Shown: positions 1-9,100 of the stretch, piece after piece
Layout: each line of letters opens with the position of its first letter
How positions within the stretch are numbered: the stretch's first letter is position 1
NCBI GenBank assembly: GCA_938037185.1
Contig: CALHQK010000029.1
Span: 1 to 23,605 of the forward strand
Reading direction: 5' to 3'
Length of the DNA: 23,605 nucleotides
Origin: an uncultured Riemerella sp.
GTDB taxonomy: Bacteria > Bacteroidota > Bacteroidia > Flavobacteriales > Weeksellaceae
Program-made: the position numbers and the translations under genes
The notes under the pieces: generated by a model
The model's database searches: none
The model's input: only the letters and a program-made list of their open reading frames with translations
Told to the model about the DNA's origin: nothing

Positions 1-362
1 GTATGTTTTTCTATGATGGAAAACACTTTTTCAAATGATTTTTGGAATAAAACAAGGACTTCATCAAGTGAAATATTTTGACAACTTTCCCAAATTTCAC
101 GGTTGAGTTTTGGCGTATCAGCAAAGGTGTAGCCTTCTTTGGGAATAGCAGGTTTTTCGCCTTGCATGCCTATTTTGTACCAATTTAGAAACATTTCATG
201 CCAGTGGTGGAGATGTCCTAAAACATCACGAATATTTCTATTCATAGTATTTCTGCTGAATTCTTTATTGGGATTTTCTTGAGTAGAAACAAAATCTATC
301 AAGTTTTTGAAATTTTCTTTGCTCAACTCGAGAAGTTCAGTTTTAGAAGTTGGTCTCGGCAT
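1..362 (-). CDS. ClbS/DfsB-family (DUF1706) four-helix-bundle protein, partial
   Basis: Only the first 120 residues are present; the gene runs off the left edge. The N-terminus MPRPTSKTELLEL, the segment NRNIRDVLGHLHHWHEMFLNW (residues 41-61) with its His-rich helix, and GMQGEKPAIPKEGYTF (65-80) are the family hallmarks of ClbS/DfsB (DUF1706), which is related to DinB-like helical bundles. The founding member, ClbS, protects colibactin producers, but most homologues lie far from any toxin cluster and have no known substrate, so only the family is assigned. The ATG at 362 fits the usual family start. No TAnnTTTG box is visible just upstream, and the tig terminator lies between this gene and tig on the same strand, so expression may come from read-through or an unrecognised promoter. 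Confidence 0.8.
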   Translation of the reverse strand, partial: MPRPTSKTELLELSKENFKNLIDFVSTQENPNKEFSRNTMNRNIRDVLGHLHHWHEMFLNWYKIGMQGEKPAIPKEGYTFADTPKLNREIWESCQNISLDEVLVLFQKSFEKVFSIIEKH

Positions 363-384
363 GTGAGTTTATTTTAAAATTATA

Positions 385-418
385 AAAAAATGCGGTCTCG
401 AAAAGAACCGCATTTTTT
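385..418 (-). terminator. Rho-independent terminator after tig
   Basis: A 12-bp perfect stem (arms 385-396 and 407-418, core TGCGGT/ACCGCA) encloses a 10-nt loop. On the minus strand it is followed by a run of T, the classical form. It lies 8 bases past the tig stop codon and separates tig from the ClbS-like gene. The T-rich flank on the plus strand would let it work both ways. Confidence 0.85.
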
Positions 419-426
419 AGTTAGAT

Positions 427-1779
427 TTATTTATCTTCTTTTTTAGATTTAGTTTGAATTTCTTTCATGAACTCGTCATAAGAGATTTTCTTTTCTGTTT
501 TTTTAGCTTTTTCTAAAACTACACTTCTGATTTTTATTAAAAGAACCTCAGAAGAATATCTTCTCATTTGCTCTCTGTCTCTCAGCATTTCTAGCACATA
601 TCTGTGTAGCTCTTGGTCACCGATGTGGTGCACTCCGTGAGACATCAGCTGATTTCTGAAAGAAAGTTTCGCATGCTCCAATACTTCCTCGAAATCATAC
701 TGAATATTATTAGAAACTCTTAGTTTGTTTTCCACCATCTGAGCGATTAGAGCGGATTTTTCGTTTGCTATGATTTGTTTCGCTCTGTCTTCTTCAGTGA
801 TTTCTGGATTAGAATACATTACCCATTTTACTAGGAATGCTTCTGGGATTTTTAGAAAATCTTCTTTGTAGATTTGTTCTAAAACTTTGCTTACAAATAC
901 AGCTTCAGAGTTTTGTTTGAAGAAATCATCCAATTCAGATTTTACTCTTGCTTTTAGTTCTTCTTCAGATTTGATTTCATCTTTTCCGTAAACTTTATCG
1001 AATAATTCTTGGTTAAGCTCAGCATCTTTTAATTCAAAGATTTCCTGAACTTTCACTTGGAATTTTTCATTTCCTAAATGTGTGATTTCTATATCATGGA
1101 AACCTAATTCTCTCGCAAGTTCGTTTTCATTTGCTTTTAATTCTTCTGCCGAGATTTCTTTAGTTTCACCTACTTTTAATCCTTTTAGGATAGGGAAAAT
1201 AGCAGTGTTTTCTTCTGTTGCAGAAAGATATTTAGGCTTGTGTACAGGTTTTGCATCACCTTCCACGATTTCAGTAACTTCAAAGTTGATGTGAGAATTT
1301 TTGGTTGCTTTGTCTTTCACAATTTTTTCTGCAAATCTTTTTTGCATATTCCCTACGCTCTTCATTACTTCTTTGTCTGTAGCTTCTACATCGTAGTATT
1401 CAGCAGCGTATTTAGATAAATCAATTTCAAATTCTGGCTCAAAACCAATTTCAAAACTTACAGAAACCTCCTCAGCATTGAAATCCAATGCCTGTGTATC
1501 CTGTGGAATAGGCTGTCCTAGAAGTCTTATGTTGTTATCAGCAACATATTTGTCCAAAGACTCAGAAATCTTTCTGTTGATTTCTTCTAATGTAACAGCT
1601 TCTTCATATTGTTTTTTGATAAGGCTCATAGGCGCTTTCCCTTTTCTGAAGCCAGGTATAGTTGCTCTTTTAGCATAAGAGTTTAGTGCATCATCTACTT
1701 TTTCCTTGTAATCTGATTTATTCAGTGTAATTGTAAGTAAAGCACTTACATCATCGTGGTTAGTTCTCGTAACATTCAT
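427..1779 (-). CDS. tig: Trigger factor, ribosome-associated chaperone
   Basis: Trigger factor binds the ribosome at the exit tunnel and shelters nascent chains in the cytoplasm. The product has 450 residues. The ribosome-docking signature GFRKGK is at residues 43-48 inside the N-terminal domain. The middle region, roughly 150-255, corresponds to the FKBP-type prolyl-isomerase domain but keeps only traces such as ILKGLKVGETKEI, so isomerase activity is doubtful. The C-terminal helical chaperone domain runs from about 270 to the Lys-rich end. An open frame extends 11 residues further upstream, but a good -7 box (1802-1809) lies inside that extension, so I place the start at the ATG at 1779 (MNVTRTNHDD). 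The gene is divergent from rpoB and is followed by a strong terminator. Confidence 0.95.
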   Translation of the reverse strand: MNVTRTNHDDVSALLTITLNKSDYKEKVDDALNSYAKRATIPGFRKGKAPMSLIKKQYEEAVTLEEINRKISESLDKYVADNNIRLLGQPIPQDTQALDFNAEEVSVSFEIGFEPEFEIDLSKYAAEYYDVEATDKEVMKSVGNMQKRFAEKIVKDKATKNSHINFEVTEIVEGDAKPVHKPKYLSATEENTAIFPILKGLKVGETKEISAEELKANENELARELGFHDIEITHLGNEKFQVKVQEIFELKDAELNQELFDKVYGKDEIKSEEELKARVKSELDDFFKQNSEAVFVSKVLEQIYKEDFLKIPEAFLVKWVMYSNPEITEEDRAKQIIANEKSALIAQMVENKLRVSNNIQYDFEEVLEHAKLSFRNQLMSHGVHHIGDQELHRYVLEMLRDREQMRRYSSEVLLIKIRSVVLEKAKKTEKKISYDEFMKEIQTKSKKEDK

Positions 1780-1801
1780 TTTCCTGAAAATTTTTAAAGT
1801 G

Positions 1802-1809
1802 CAAAAGTA
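1802..1809 (-). promoter_or_regulatory. Bacteroidota-type -7 box for tig
   Basis: TACTTTTG on the minus strand is a full match to the Bacteroidota sigma-A -7 consensus TAnnTTTG. It ends 22 nt before the chosen tig ATG, giving a short leader of about 15 nt. No convincing -33 TTG was found. Its position inside the longer open frame decides the start codon. Confidence 0.55.
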
Positions 1810-1962
1810 CAATTTTTTTGTTTAAAAAATCTTTTTTTTCTATGTGAATTTTCTCATAAATCTATGATTTTATTTAAAGTTTAATAAATATTGATTATCA
1901 GCAAGTTATAAATTTAACTAAAATTAACTTGACTTTTTCCTGAATATTTGGTAAAAATAAAT

Positions 1963-1970
1963 TATATTTG
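1963..1970 (+). promoter_or_regulatory. Bacteroidota-type -7 box for rpoB-rpoC
   Basis: TATATTTG matches TAnnTTTG and is the only full match I found on the plus strand between tig and rpoB. A start of transcription is expected near 1977. The rpoB ATG is 323 nt downstream, far more than for any other promoter in the window. A TTGAC at 1929-1933 is too distant to be an ordinary -33 element, so the upstream half is weak or uses another sequence. Confidence 0.5.
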
Positions 1971-1976
1971 CAGACC

Positions 1977-2293
1977 ATTTTACGCTATTGGAAAATTTAT
2001 AGACATGCATGAAAATTGAACAACTCTTATACATTGTTGTATAGGGGATTTCGTATTTTATGTATGTGTGTAATTGATAAATGGCGGGATGGGAAAAATA
2101 TTTTGCACTACGCTGTGAAAAGATATACCAGTGTTGCAGTTAGAAAAGGTTGATTTTTAGGATGGTGATGAGAGGGGTGTTTCTGATAGCGTGGATACAA
2201 AATCTTTCATTGTCATCATTTCTTGATTGGGTTCTTTTCTGATATTTTTTTGTGAACAAAATATTTTTAACTAACATTTCTTTAGAGGTTTTT
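1977..2293 (+). promoter_or_regulatory. Long, potentially structured 5' leader of rpoB (or separate small RNA)
   Basis: This is the gene-free stretch between tig and rpoB. Bases 1979-1994 can pair with 2180-2195 in a continuous 16-bp helix with four G-U pairs; its core is ACGCTAT (1982-1988) with ATAGCGT (2186-2192). The helix starts at the predicted transcript 5' end. Inside it lie a 10-bp hairpin (2024-2047, loop TTGT), a further possible helix of 2011-2019 with 2150-2158, and a bulged hairpin at 2099-2124. Three short open frames also lie here: 2009-2044, 2081-2143 and 2162-2242. The structure is read by eye without an energy calculation. It could be an rpoB control element or an independent RNA of about 220 nt. 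No recognised riboswitch core, tRNA or tmRNA is visible. Confidence 0.4.
2024..2047 (+). repeat. Strong hairpin in the rpoB leader
   Basis: The arms CTCTTATACA (2024-2033) and TGTATAGGGG (2038-2047) pair over 10 bp with two G-U pairs around the 4-nt loop TTGT. No T-run follows, so it is not a terminator. It overlaps the end of the 11-codon open frame at 2009-2044. Confidence 0.55.
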
Positions 2294-5200
2294 ATGAGTA
2301 AATCAAAAACGACAAAAAACGCGCAAGGAGAAGGAGGGCAAAGGATAAACTTCTCTTCAGCAAAAGGAAAGGTTGAGGTTCCTGATTTCTTGGGGATTCA
2401 GATTGATTCTTTCAAGGAGTTTTTTCAGCTGGATACGCTTCCAGAAGATAGAAAAAAAGAGGGGCTTTACAAGACATTTCAGGAAAACTTTCCGGTTACA
2501 GATTCTAGAAATCAGTTTGTTTTAGAATTTTTAGATTATTTGGTGGATTCACCTCGTTATTCTATTGACGAATGTGTGGAAAGAGGGCTTACTTATAGCG
2601 TTCCGCTTAAGGCAAGGCTTAAATTATATTGCACAGATCCAGAGCACGAAGATTTTGAAACCGTTATTCAGGATGTGTATTTAGGGCCAGTTCCGTATAT
2701 GACGCCTTCTGGGTCGTTTATTATTAACGGAGCAGAAAGGGTAGTTGTTACACAGCTTCACCGTTCGCCAGGGGTGTTCTTTGGGCAGACTTACCATGCT
2801 AACGGAACTAAACTTTATTATTCAAGAATTATCCCATTTAAAGGGTCTTGGATGGAATTTACTACGGATATCAATAATGTGATGTATGCGTATATTGACC
2901 GTAAGAAAAAATTGCCTTTCACTACCTTATTGAGAGCTATTGGTTATGAATCTGATAAGGATATTCTTCAGATTTTTGACTTGGCAGAAGAAATAAAAGT
3001 TTCTAAAGCTGCGCTTAAAAAAGTAGAAGGAAGAGTGTTGGCTGCCAGAGTGTTGAATACTTGGTTTGAGGATTTTGTAGATGAAGATACAGGAGAAGTG
3101 GTTTCTATTGAGAGAAATGAAATTATCCTTGATAGGGAAACTGTGCTGGAAAAAGAACATTTGGATTTGATTCTCGATTCAGGAGTTAAAACTATTTTGA
3201 TTCATAATGAAAACAGCAGCGAGTTTTCTATTATCCAAAATACACTACAAAAAGACCCTACAAACTCTGAAAAAGAGGCTGTGGAGTACATCTATCGTCA
3301 GTTGAGAAATGCTGATCCGCCAGATGAAGAAACAGCAAGAAAAATCATTGAAAACTTGTTCTTCTCAGAGCAGAGATACTCTTTGGGAGAGGTAGGTAGA
3401 TATAGATTAAATAAAAAATTAAACTTAAATATTCCTGTTGAGACAGAGGTTCTTACGAAAGAGGATATTATCGCAATTGTTCGCCATTTGATAGAATTGG
3501 CTAACTCTAAAGCAGAAGTGGATGATATAGACCACCTTTCTAACAGAAGAATTAAAACTGTTGGAGAGCAGTTGGCTGGTCAGTTCGGAGTGGGACTTTC
3601 AAGAGTAGCAAGAACGATTAGAGAAAGAATGAATGTTCGTGATAATGAGATATTTACACCATTGGATTTGGTTAATGCTAAGACATTGACTTCTGTGGTT
3701 AATTCATTCTTTGGAACCAACCAGTTGTCTCAGTTCATGGACCAAACGAACCCGCTTTCTGAGGTTACTCACAAGCGAAGACTTTCTGCATTAGGGCCTG
3801 GCGGTCTTTCTAGAGAAAGAGCAGGTTTCGAGGTGCGAGATGTCCACCATACTCACTACGGAAGAATTTGTCCGATTGAGACGCCAGAGGGACCAAACAT
3901 TGGTTTGATTTCTTCTTTGGGATGTTATGCTAAAATCAATAATTTAGGTTTCATAGAAACGCCATATAGAAAGGTTGAAAATGGTAAAGTTAATTTCAAT
4001 GCTGAACCTATTTACCTTAATGCCGAAGATGAAGAGTCTAAAATCATTGCTCAGGCGAATGTTGATTTAAATAATGATGGAACTTTCGCCACAGATAGAG
4101 TTATTGCTCGTCTAGATGGGGATTATCCAGTGGTAGAGCCACAGCAGGTAGATTTGATAGACATTGCACCGAACCAGATTTCTGGTATTTCGGCATCTTT
4201 GATTCCTTTCTTGGAGCATGATGATGCGAACCGTGCATTGATGGGTTCAAACATGATGCGTCAGGCAGTTCCGTTGCTGAAGCCAGAAGCTCCAATCGTA
4301 GGAACGGGCTTGGAAAGACAGGTGGCAAAAGATTCAAGAATTTTGATAAATGCTGATGGAACAGGGGTTGTAGAATATGTAGATGCCGATAAAATCATCA
4401 TTAAATACGATAGAACAGATGATGAAGATTTGGTTTCTTTTGAATCTGCAACGAAAACTTATCATTTAACTAAATTCAGAAAAACCAACCAATCTACGAC
4501 AATCACTCTAAAACCTATCGTGAGAGAAGGTGATAAGGTAGAAAAAGGGCAGGTTCTTTGTGAAGGATATGCTACTGAAAACGGCGAATTGGCATTGGGT
4601 AGAAACTTAGTTGTAGCGTTCATGCCATGGAAAGGGTATAACTTCGAGGATGCTATTGTAATCAATGAAAAAGTAGTTCGTGAGGACTGGTTTACTTCTA
4701 TCCATGTGGATGAATATTCATTGGAAGTTCGTGATACAAAACTCGGTATGGAGGAGCTTACAGCAGATATCCCGAATGTATCGGAAGAGGCTACAAAAGA
4801 CCTTGATGAAAATGGTATGATTAGAATCGGGGCGGAGGTAAAACCAGGTGATATTCTTATCGGAAAAATTACTCCAAAAGGAGAGTCTGACCCTACACCA
4901 GAAGAAAAATTATTGAGAGCTATCTTCGGAGACAAGGCTGGTGATGTGAAAGATGCTTCGCTGAAAGCCGATTCATCGTTGAGAGGAGTGGTGATTGATA
5001 AAAAATTGTTCTCAAGAAATATCAAAGATAAAAAGAAAAGAAGTGAAGAAAAACTGAAACTGGAAGAAATAGAAAATAAATTCCAAGTTCAGCTGGATGC
5101 TCTGAGAAACACTCTTTTAGAAAAACTTAATACAATTGTAAATGGTAAAACTTCTCAAGGAGTAACAAATGATTTGGGAGAAGAAATCATGGGTAAAGGA

Positions 5201-6127
5201 GCTAAATTTACCATGAAACTTCTTACAAGCATTGCAGATTATACAAGTGTAGATGGTTCTAACTGGACAACAGATGAAGATAAAAATGAACTGGTTAAAC
5301 AGCTGATTCATAATTATAAAATAAAATACAACGATCTGCAAGGTGCTAAAAACCGTGAAAAATATGCAATTTCTATTGGAGATGAGCTTCCTTCAGGTAT
5401 TATTAAATTAGCTAAAGTTTATATCGCGAAAAAGAGAAAGCTGAATGTAGGGGATAAAATGGCGGGACGACACGGAAACAAAGGTATTGTCTCTAAAATT
5501 GTCCGTCAGGAAGATATGCCTTTCTTGGAAGATGGAACACCAGTAGATATCGTGCTAAACCCGCTAGGGGTGCCTTCGCGAATGAACATTGGTCAGATTT
5601 ATGAAACGGTTCTTGGCTGGGCTGGTAAAAAATTAGGAGTTAAATTTGCTACACCGATATTTGATGGAGCTAAATTAGACCAAATAACAGAATATACAGA
5701 CCAAGCAGGTCTTCCTAAATACGGAAATACTTATCTGTATGATGGAGGCACAGGAGAGAGATTTACTCAGCCGGCTACTGTGGGAGTAATCTATATGCTG
5801 AAACTCGGTCACATGGTGGATGACAAGATGCACGCTCGTTCTATCGGTCCTTACTCTCTTATCACGCAGCAGCCACTCGGTGGTAAAGCTCAGTTCGGTG
5901 GTCAGCGTTTCGGAGAGATGGAGGTTTGGGCTCTTGAAGCATTTGGAGCATCTAATATCCTGAGAGAAATCTTGACAGTGAAATCTGATGATGTAATAGG
6001 TAGAGCTAAAACTTACGAAGCAATTGCTAAAGGAGAACCAATGCCAGAACCAGGCATTCCAGAGTCTTTCAATGTGTTGCTTCATGAGTTACAAGGTCTT
6101 GGACTTGATGTAAGACTTGAAGAATAA
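2294..6127 (+). CDS. rpoB: DNA-directed RNA polymerase subunit beta
   Basis: Beta subunit of RNA polymerase, 1277 residues, forming with beta-prime the catalytic cleft. The rifampicin-pocket segment FMDQTNPLSEVTHKRR (481-496) is intact. D483, H493, R496 and S498, equivalent to E. coli D516, H526, R529 and S531, are of the sensitive type. GDKMAGRHGNKG (1053-1064) carries the active-site lysines K1055 and K1063. A Lys/Glu-rich, probably coiled-coil lineage insert lies around residues 910-950. The ATG at 2294 gives the usual MSK start; an in-frame GTG at 2252 would add 14 atypical residues and is rejected. The gene is followed after 72 bases by rpoC. Unusually, rplL does not precede it. Its transcription is predicted from 1963-1970 through a long leader. 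Confidence 0.97.
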   Translation: MSKSKTTKNAQGEGGQRINFSSAKGKVEVPDFLGIQIDSFKEFFQLDTLPEDRKKEGLYKTFQENFPVTDSRNQFVLEFLDYLVDSPRYSIDECVERGLTYSVPLKARLKLYCTDPEHEDFETVIQDVYLGPVPYMTPSGSFIINGAERVVVTQLHRSPGVFFGQTYHANGTKLYYSRIIPFKGSWMEFTTDINNVMYAYIDRKKKLPFTTLLRAIGYESDKDILQIFDLAEEIKVSKAALKKVEGRVLAARVLNTWFEDFVDEDTGEVVSIERNEIILDRETVLEKEHLDLILDSGVKTILIHNENSSEFSIIQNTLQKDPTNSEKEAVEYIYRQLRNADPPDEETARKIIENLFFSEQRYSLGEVGRYRLNKKLNLNIPVETEVLTKEDIIAIVRHLIELANSKAEVDDIDHLSNRRIKTVGEQLAGQFGVGLSRVARTIRERMNVRDNEIFTPLDLVNAKTLTSVVNSFFGTNQLSQFMDQTNPLSEVTHKRRLSALGPGGLSRERAGFEVRDVHHTHYGRICPIETPEGPNIGLISSLGCYAKINNLGFIETPYRKVENGKVNFNAEPIYLNAEDEESKIIAQANVDLNNDGTFATDRVIARLDGDYPVVEPQQVDLIDIAPNQISGISASLIPFLEHDDANRALMGSNMMRQAVPLLKPEAPIVGTGLERQVAKDSRILINADGTGVVEYVDADKIIIKYDRTDDEDLVSFESATKTYHLTKFRKTNQSTTITLKPIVREGDKVEKGQVLCEGYATENGELALGRNLVVAFMPWKGYNFEDAIVINEKVVREDWFTSIHVDEYSLEVRDTKLGMEELTADIPNVSEEATKDLDENGMIRIGAEVKPGDILIGKITPKGESDPTPEEKLLRAIFGDKAGDVKDASLKADSSLRGVVIDKKLFSRNIKDKKKRSEEKLKLEEIENKFQVQLDALRNTLLEKLNTIVNGKTSQGVTNDLGEEIMGKGAKFTMKLLTSIADYTSVDGSNWTTDEDKNELVKQLIHNYKIKYNDLQGAKNREKYAISIGDELPSGIIKLAKVYIAKKRKLNVGDKMAGRHGNKGIVSKIVRQEDMPFLEDGTPVDIVLNPLGVPSRMNIGQIYETVLGWAGKKLGVKFATPIFDGAKLDQITEYTDQAGLPKYGNTYLYDGGTGERFTQPATVGVIYMLKLGHMVDDKMHARSIGPYSLITQQPLGGKAQFGGQRFGEMEVWALEAFGASNILREILTVKSDDVIGRAKTYEAIAKGEPMPEPGIPESFNVLLHELQGLGLDVRLEE

Positions 6128-6199
6128 TAGACAAAATGAGATACAGAAACTCAAATTGTAATTATGACTTAAAGTTCTTTTAATCTAAAAAAAATAAAA

Positions 6200-9100
6200 A
6201 TGTCAAATAAAAATAAATCAAGCAGATTTAATAAAATCACCATCGGGCTGGCATCTCCAGAGTCTATTCTTCAAGAATCAAGAGGAGAAGTTCTAAAGCC
6301 TGAAACGATTAATTATAGAACACACAAACCAGAGAGAGATGGTCTCTTCTGTGAGAAAATATTTGGACCTGTAAGGGATTACGAGTGTGCTTGCGGAAAA
6401 TATAAGAGAATCCGCTATAAAGGTATTGTCTGCGACCGATGCGGGGTAGAAGTTACCGAGAAAAAAGTACGAAGAGAGCGTATAGGACATATCAATTTGG
6501 TAGTGCCAGTGGCTCACATTTGGTATTTCCGTTCCCTTCCGAACAAAATTGGATATCTTCTTGGATTGCCTTCTAAGAAGCTGGATATGATTATCTATTA
6601 CGAAAGATATGTAGTTATCCAGCAGGGGATTGCGAAAAAAGCAGATGGTTCTGACTTTGATGAAATGGAATTCCTTACAGAGGAGGAATACCTAGATGTG
6701 TTAGAATCTATTCCAGTTGAAAATCAGTATCTTGATGATTCAGACCCAAATAAATTCATTGCAAAAATGGGGGCTGAGGCTATCGAAGATTTATTAAAGA
6801 GAATAGACCTTGATGCACTTTCTTATGATTTGAGACATAAAGCACATAGTGAAACTTCTAAACAAAGAAGAACAGAGGCTCTGAAAAGACTTTCTGTGGT
6901 GGAAGCATTGAGAGGAGCAAACACGAGAATGATTAACCGCCCAGAGTGGATGGTGATGCGTGTGCTTCCTGTTACGCCGCCAGAGCTTAGACCTCTAGTT
7001 CCGCTTGATGGTGGTCGTTTCGCTACTTCGGATTTGAATGACCTTTACCGAAGAGTAATCATCAGAAATAACCGTTTGAAAAGACTTTTGGAGATTAAAG
7101 CTCCGGAAGTGATTTTGAGAAATGAAAAGCGTATGCTTCAGGAGGCGGTAGATTCATTGTTTGATAATACAAGAAAATCTTCAGCTGTAAAATCTGAATC
7201 AAACAGACCACTGAAATCACTTTCTGATTCATTGAAAGGAAAACAAGGGCGTTTCCGTCAGAACTTGTTAGGTAAAAGGGTAGATTATTCTGCGCGTTCG
7301 GTTATCGTCGTAGGACCTGATTTACAATTACACGAATGCGGAATCCCTAAGGATATGGCAGCAGAGCTTTATAAGCCATTCATTATCAGGAAATTGATAG
7401 AAAGAGGAATCGTAAAAACGGTAAAATCTGCGAAGAGAATTATCGACAGAAAAGAACCTGTTGTATATGATATTTTAGAGAATGTGATGAAAGGACACCC
7501 AGTTCTTCTGAACCGTGCGCCTACGCTTCACAGACTTGGTATTCAGGCATTTCAGCCTAAGATGATTGAGGGGAAAGCTATCCAGCTTCACCCATTGGTA
7601 ACGACAGCCTTCAACGCCGATTTCGACGGTGACCAGATGGCAGTTCACTTACCACTAGGTCCAGAGGCTATTTTGGAAGCACAATTATTGATGCTTGGTT
7701 CTCAGAATATCTTGAACCCAGCGAATGGTTCGCCTATCACTGTCCCTTCTCAGGACATGGTATTGGGGCTTTATTTCATGACGAAAGAAGCTCACTCTAC
7801 CGATGATTATAAAGTGAAAGGTGAAGGCCTGGTATTCTACTCTCCAGAAGAGGCAGAAATAGCCTATGCAGAAGGAAAAGCATCATTGAATGCGAAAGTA
7901 AAATGCCGTTTGACTTTGAAAGAAAACGGAGAACTTGTAACGAAACTTATCCCAACTACAGTAGGTAGAATTTTGTTTAACCAAATTGTACCAAAAGAAG
8001 TAGGATATATAGATACATTATTGACTAAAAAATCGCTGAGAGATGTCATCGGTACTATCCTTGCGGAGACAGATTTCCCTACTACAGTGAAATTCTTGGA
8101 CGATATGAAAAACCTTGGTTATATGAACGCCTTCAAAGGAGGACTTTCATTTAGCTTGGCGGATATCGTAGTTCCAGAGGAGAAAAAACAAATGATCGCT
8201 CAGGCGGTGGAAACTGTGGATGGCATCAAGGACAACTATAACATGGGGCTTATCACGGATACAGAGCGTTATAACCAGGTTATTGATGTTTGGACAAATA
8301 CCAATGCAGGTCTTACAGAGATGATTATGAGCAGAATGAAAACCGACCAAGGTGGATTTAACTCTGTTTATATGATGCTAGACTCTGGAGCGAGGGGATC
8401 TAAAGAGCAGATTCGTCAGCTCTCTGGTATGCGTGGTTTGATGGCAAAACCTCAAAAAGCTGGTTCTACAGGAGCGGAAATCATCGAAAACCCGATTGTA
8501 GCCAACTTTAAAGAAGGTCTTTCTATCCTAGAATACTTCATCTCTACCCACGGGGCGAGAAAAGGTCTTGCGGATACGGCGCTTAAGACTGCCGATGCAG
8601 GATATTTGACAAGAAGACTTGTGGATGTGGCTCAGGATGTGATTATTACAGAAGATGACTGTGGTACGCTGAGAGGGGTAGAAGTTTCTCCATTGAAGAA
8701 AAATGACGAAATCGTAGAAAAACTTTCCGAAAGAATTTTGGGTAGAGTTTCTCTTCATGATGTATATGATCCAGAAACGGATGAACTTATCATAGCTGCA
8801 GACCAGATTATCAGCGAAGCTTTAGCGAAGAAAATAGAAGATGCTGGAATCGAGACGGTAGAAGTTCGTTCTCCACTAAGCTGTGAGGCTAAAAAAGGTA
8901 TCTGTGCAAGATGTTATGGTAGAAACTTGGCAACTGGTAAGATGATTCACATGGGTGAAGCTGTGGGAGTTATCGCAGCACAGTCTATCGGGGAACCAGG
9001 TACACAGCTGACACTGAGAACTTTCCACCAAGGGGGTACTGCGGGGAATGTCTCTGTAAATCCTTCCATCACAGCGAGAAGAGATGGTATCGTAGAAATG

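Noticed and set aside
1929..1970. TTGAC at 1929-1933 as the -33 element for the rpoB promoter
   Set aside because: The gap of about 30 bases to the -7 box is too long for a normal spacer.
2252..2293. GTG start adding 14 residues to RpoB
   Set aside because: The extension MNKIFLTNISLEVF is unlike RpoB N-termini, and MSK at 2294 fits the family.
1977..2293. tRNA, tmRNA, RNase P or SRP RNA in the rpoB leader
   Set aside because: No T-loop, CCA end or conserved core sequence of these RNAs is visible; only a 6S-like or leader RNA remains open.
3734..3787. Possible rifampicin-resistance change in rpoB (Thr in FMDQTNPLS where E. coli has Asn)
   Set aside because: The main resistance positions (D483, H493, R496, S498) carry the sensitive-type residues; the Thr is likely lineage variation.
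4462..5025. Long open frame on the minus strand inside rpoB
   Set aside because: It has no recognisable domain and mirrors the codon bias of rpoB on the other strand.
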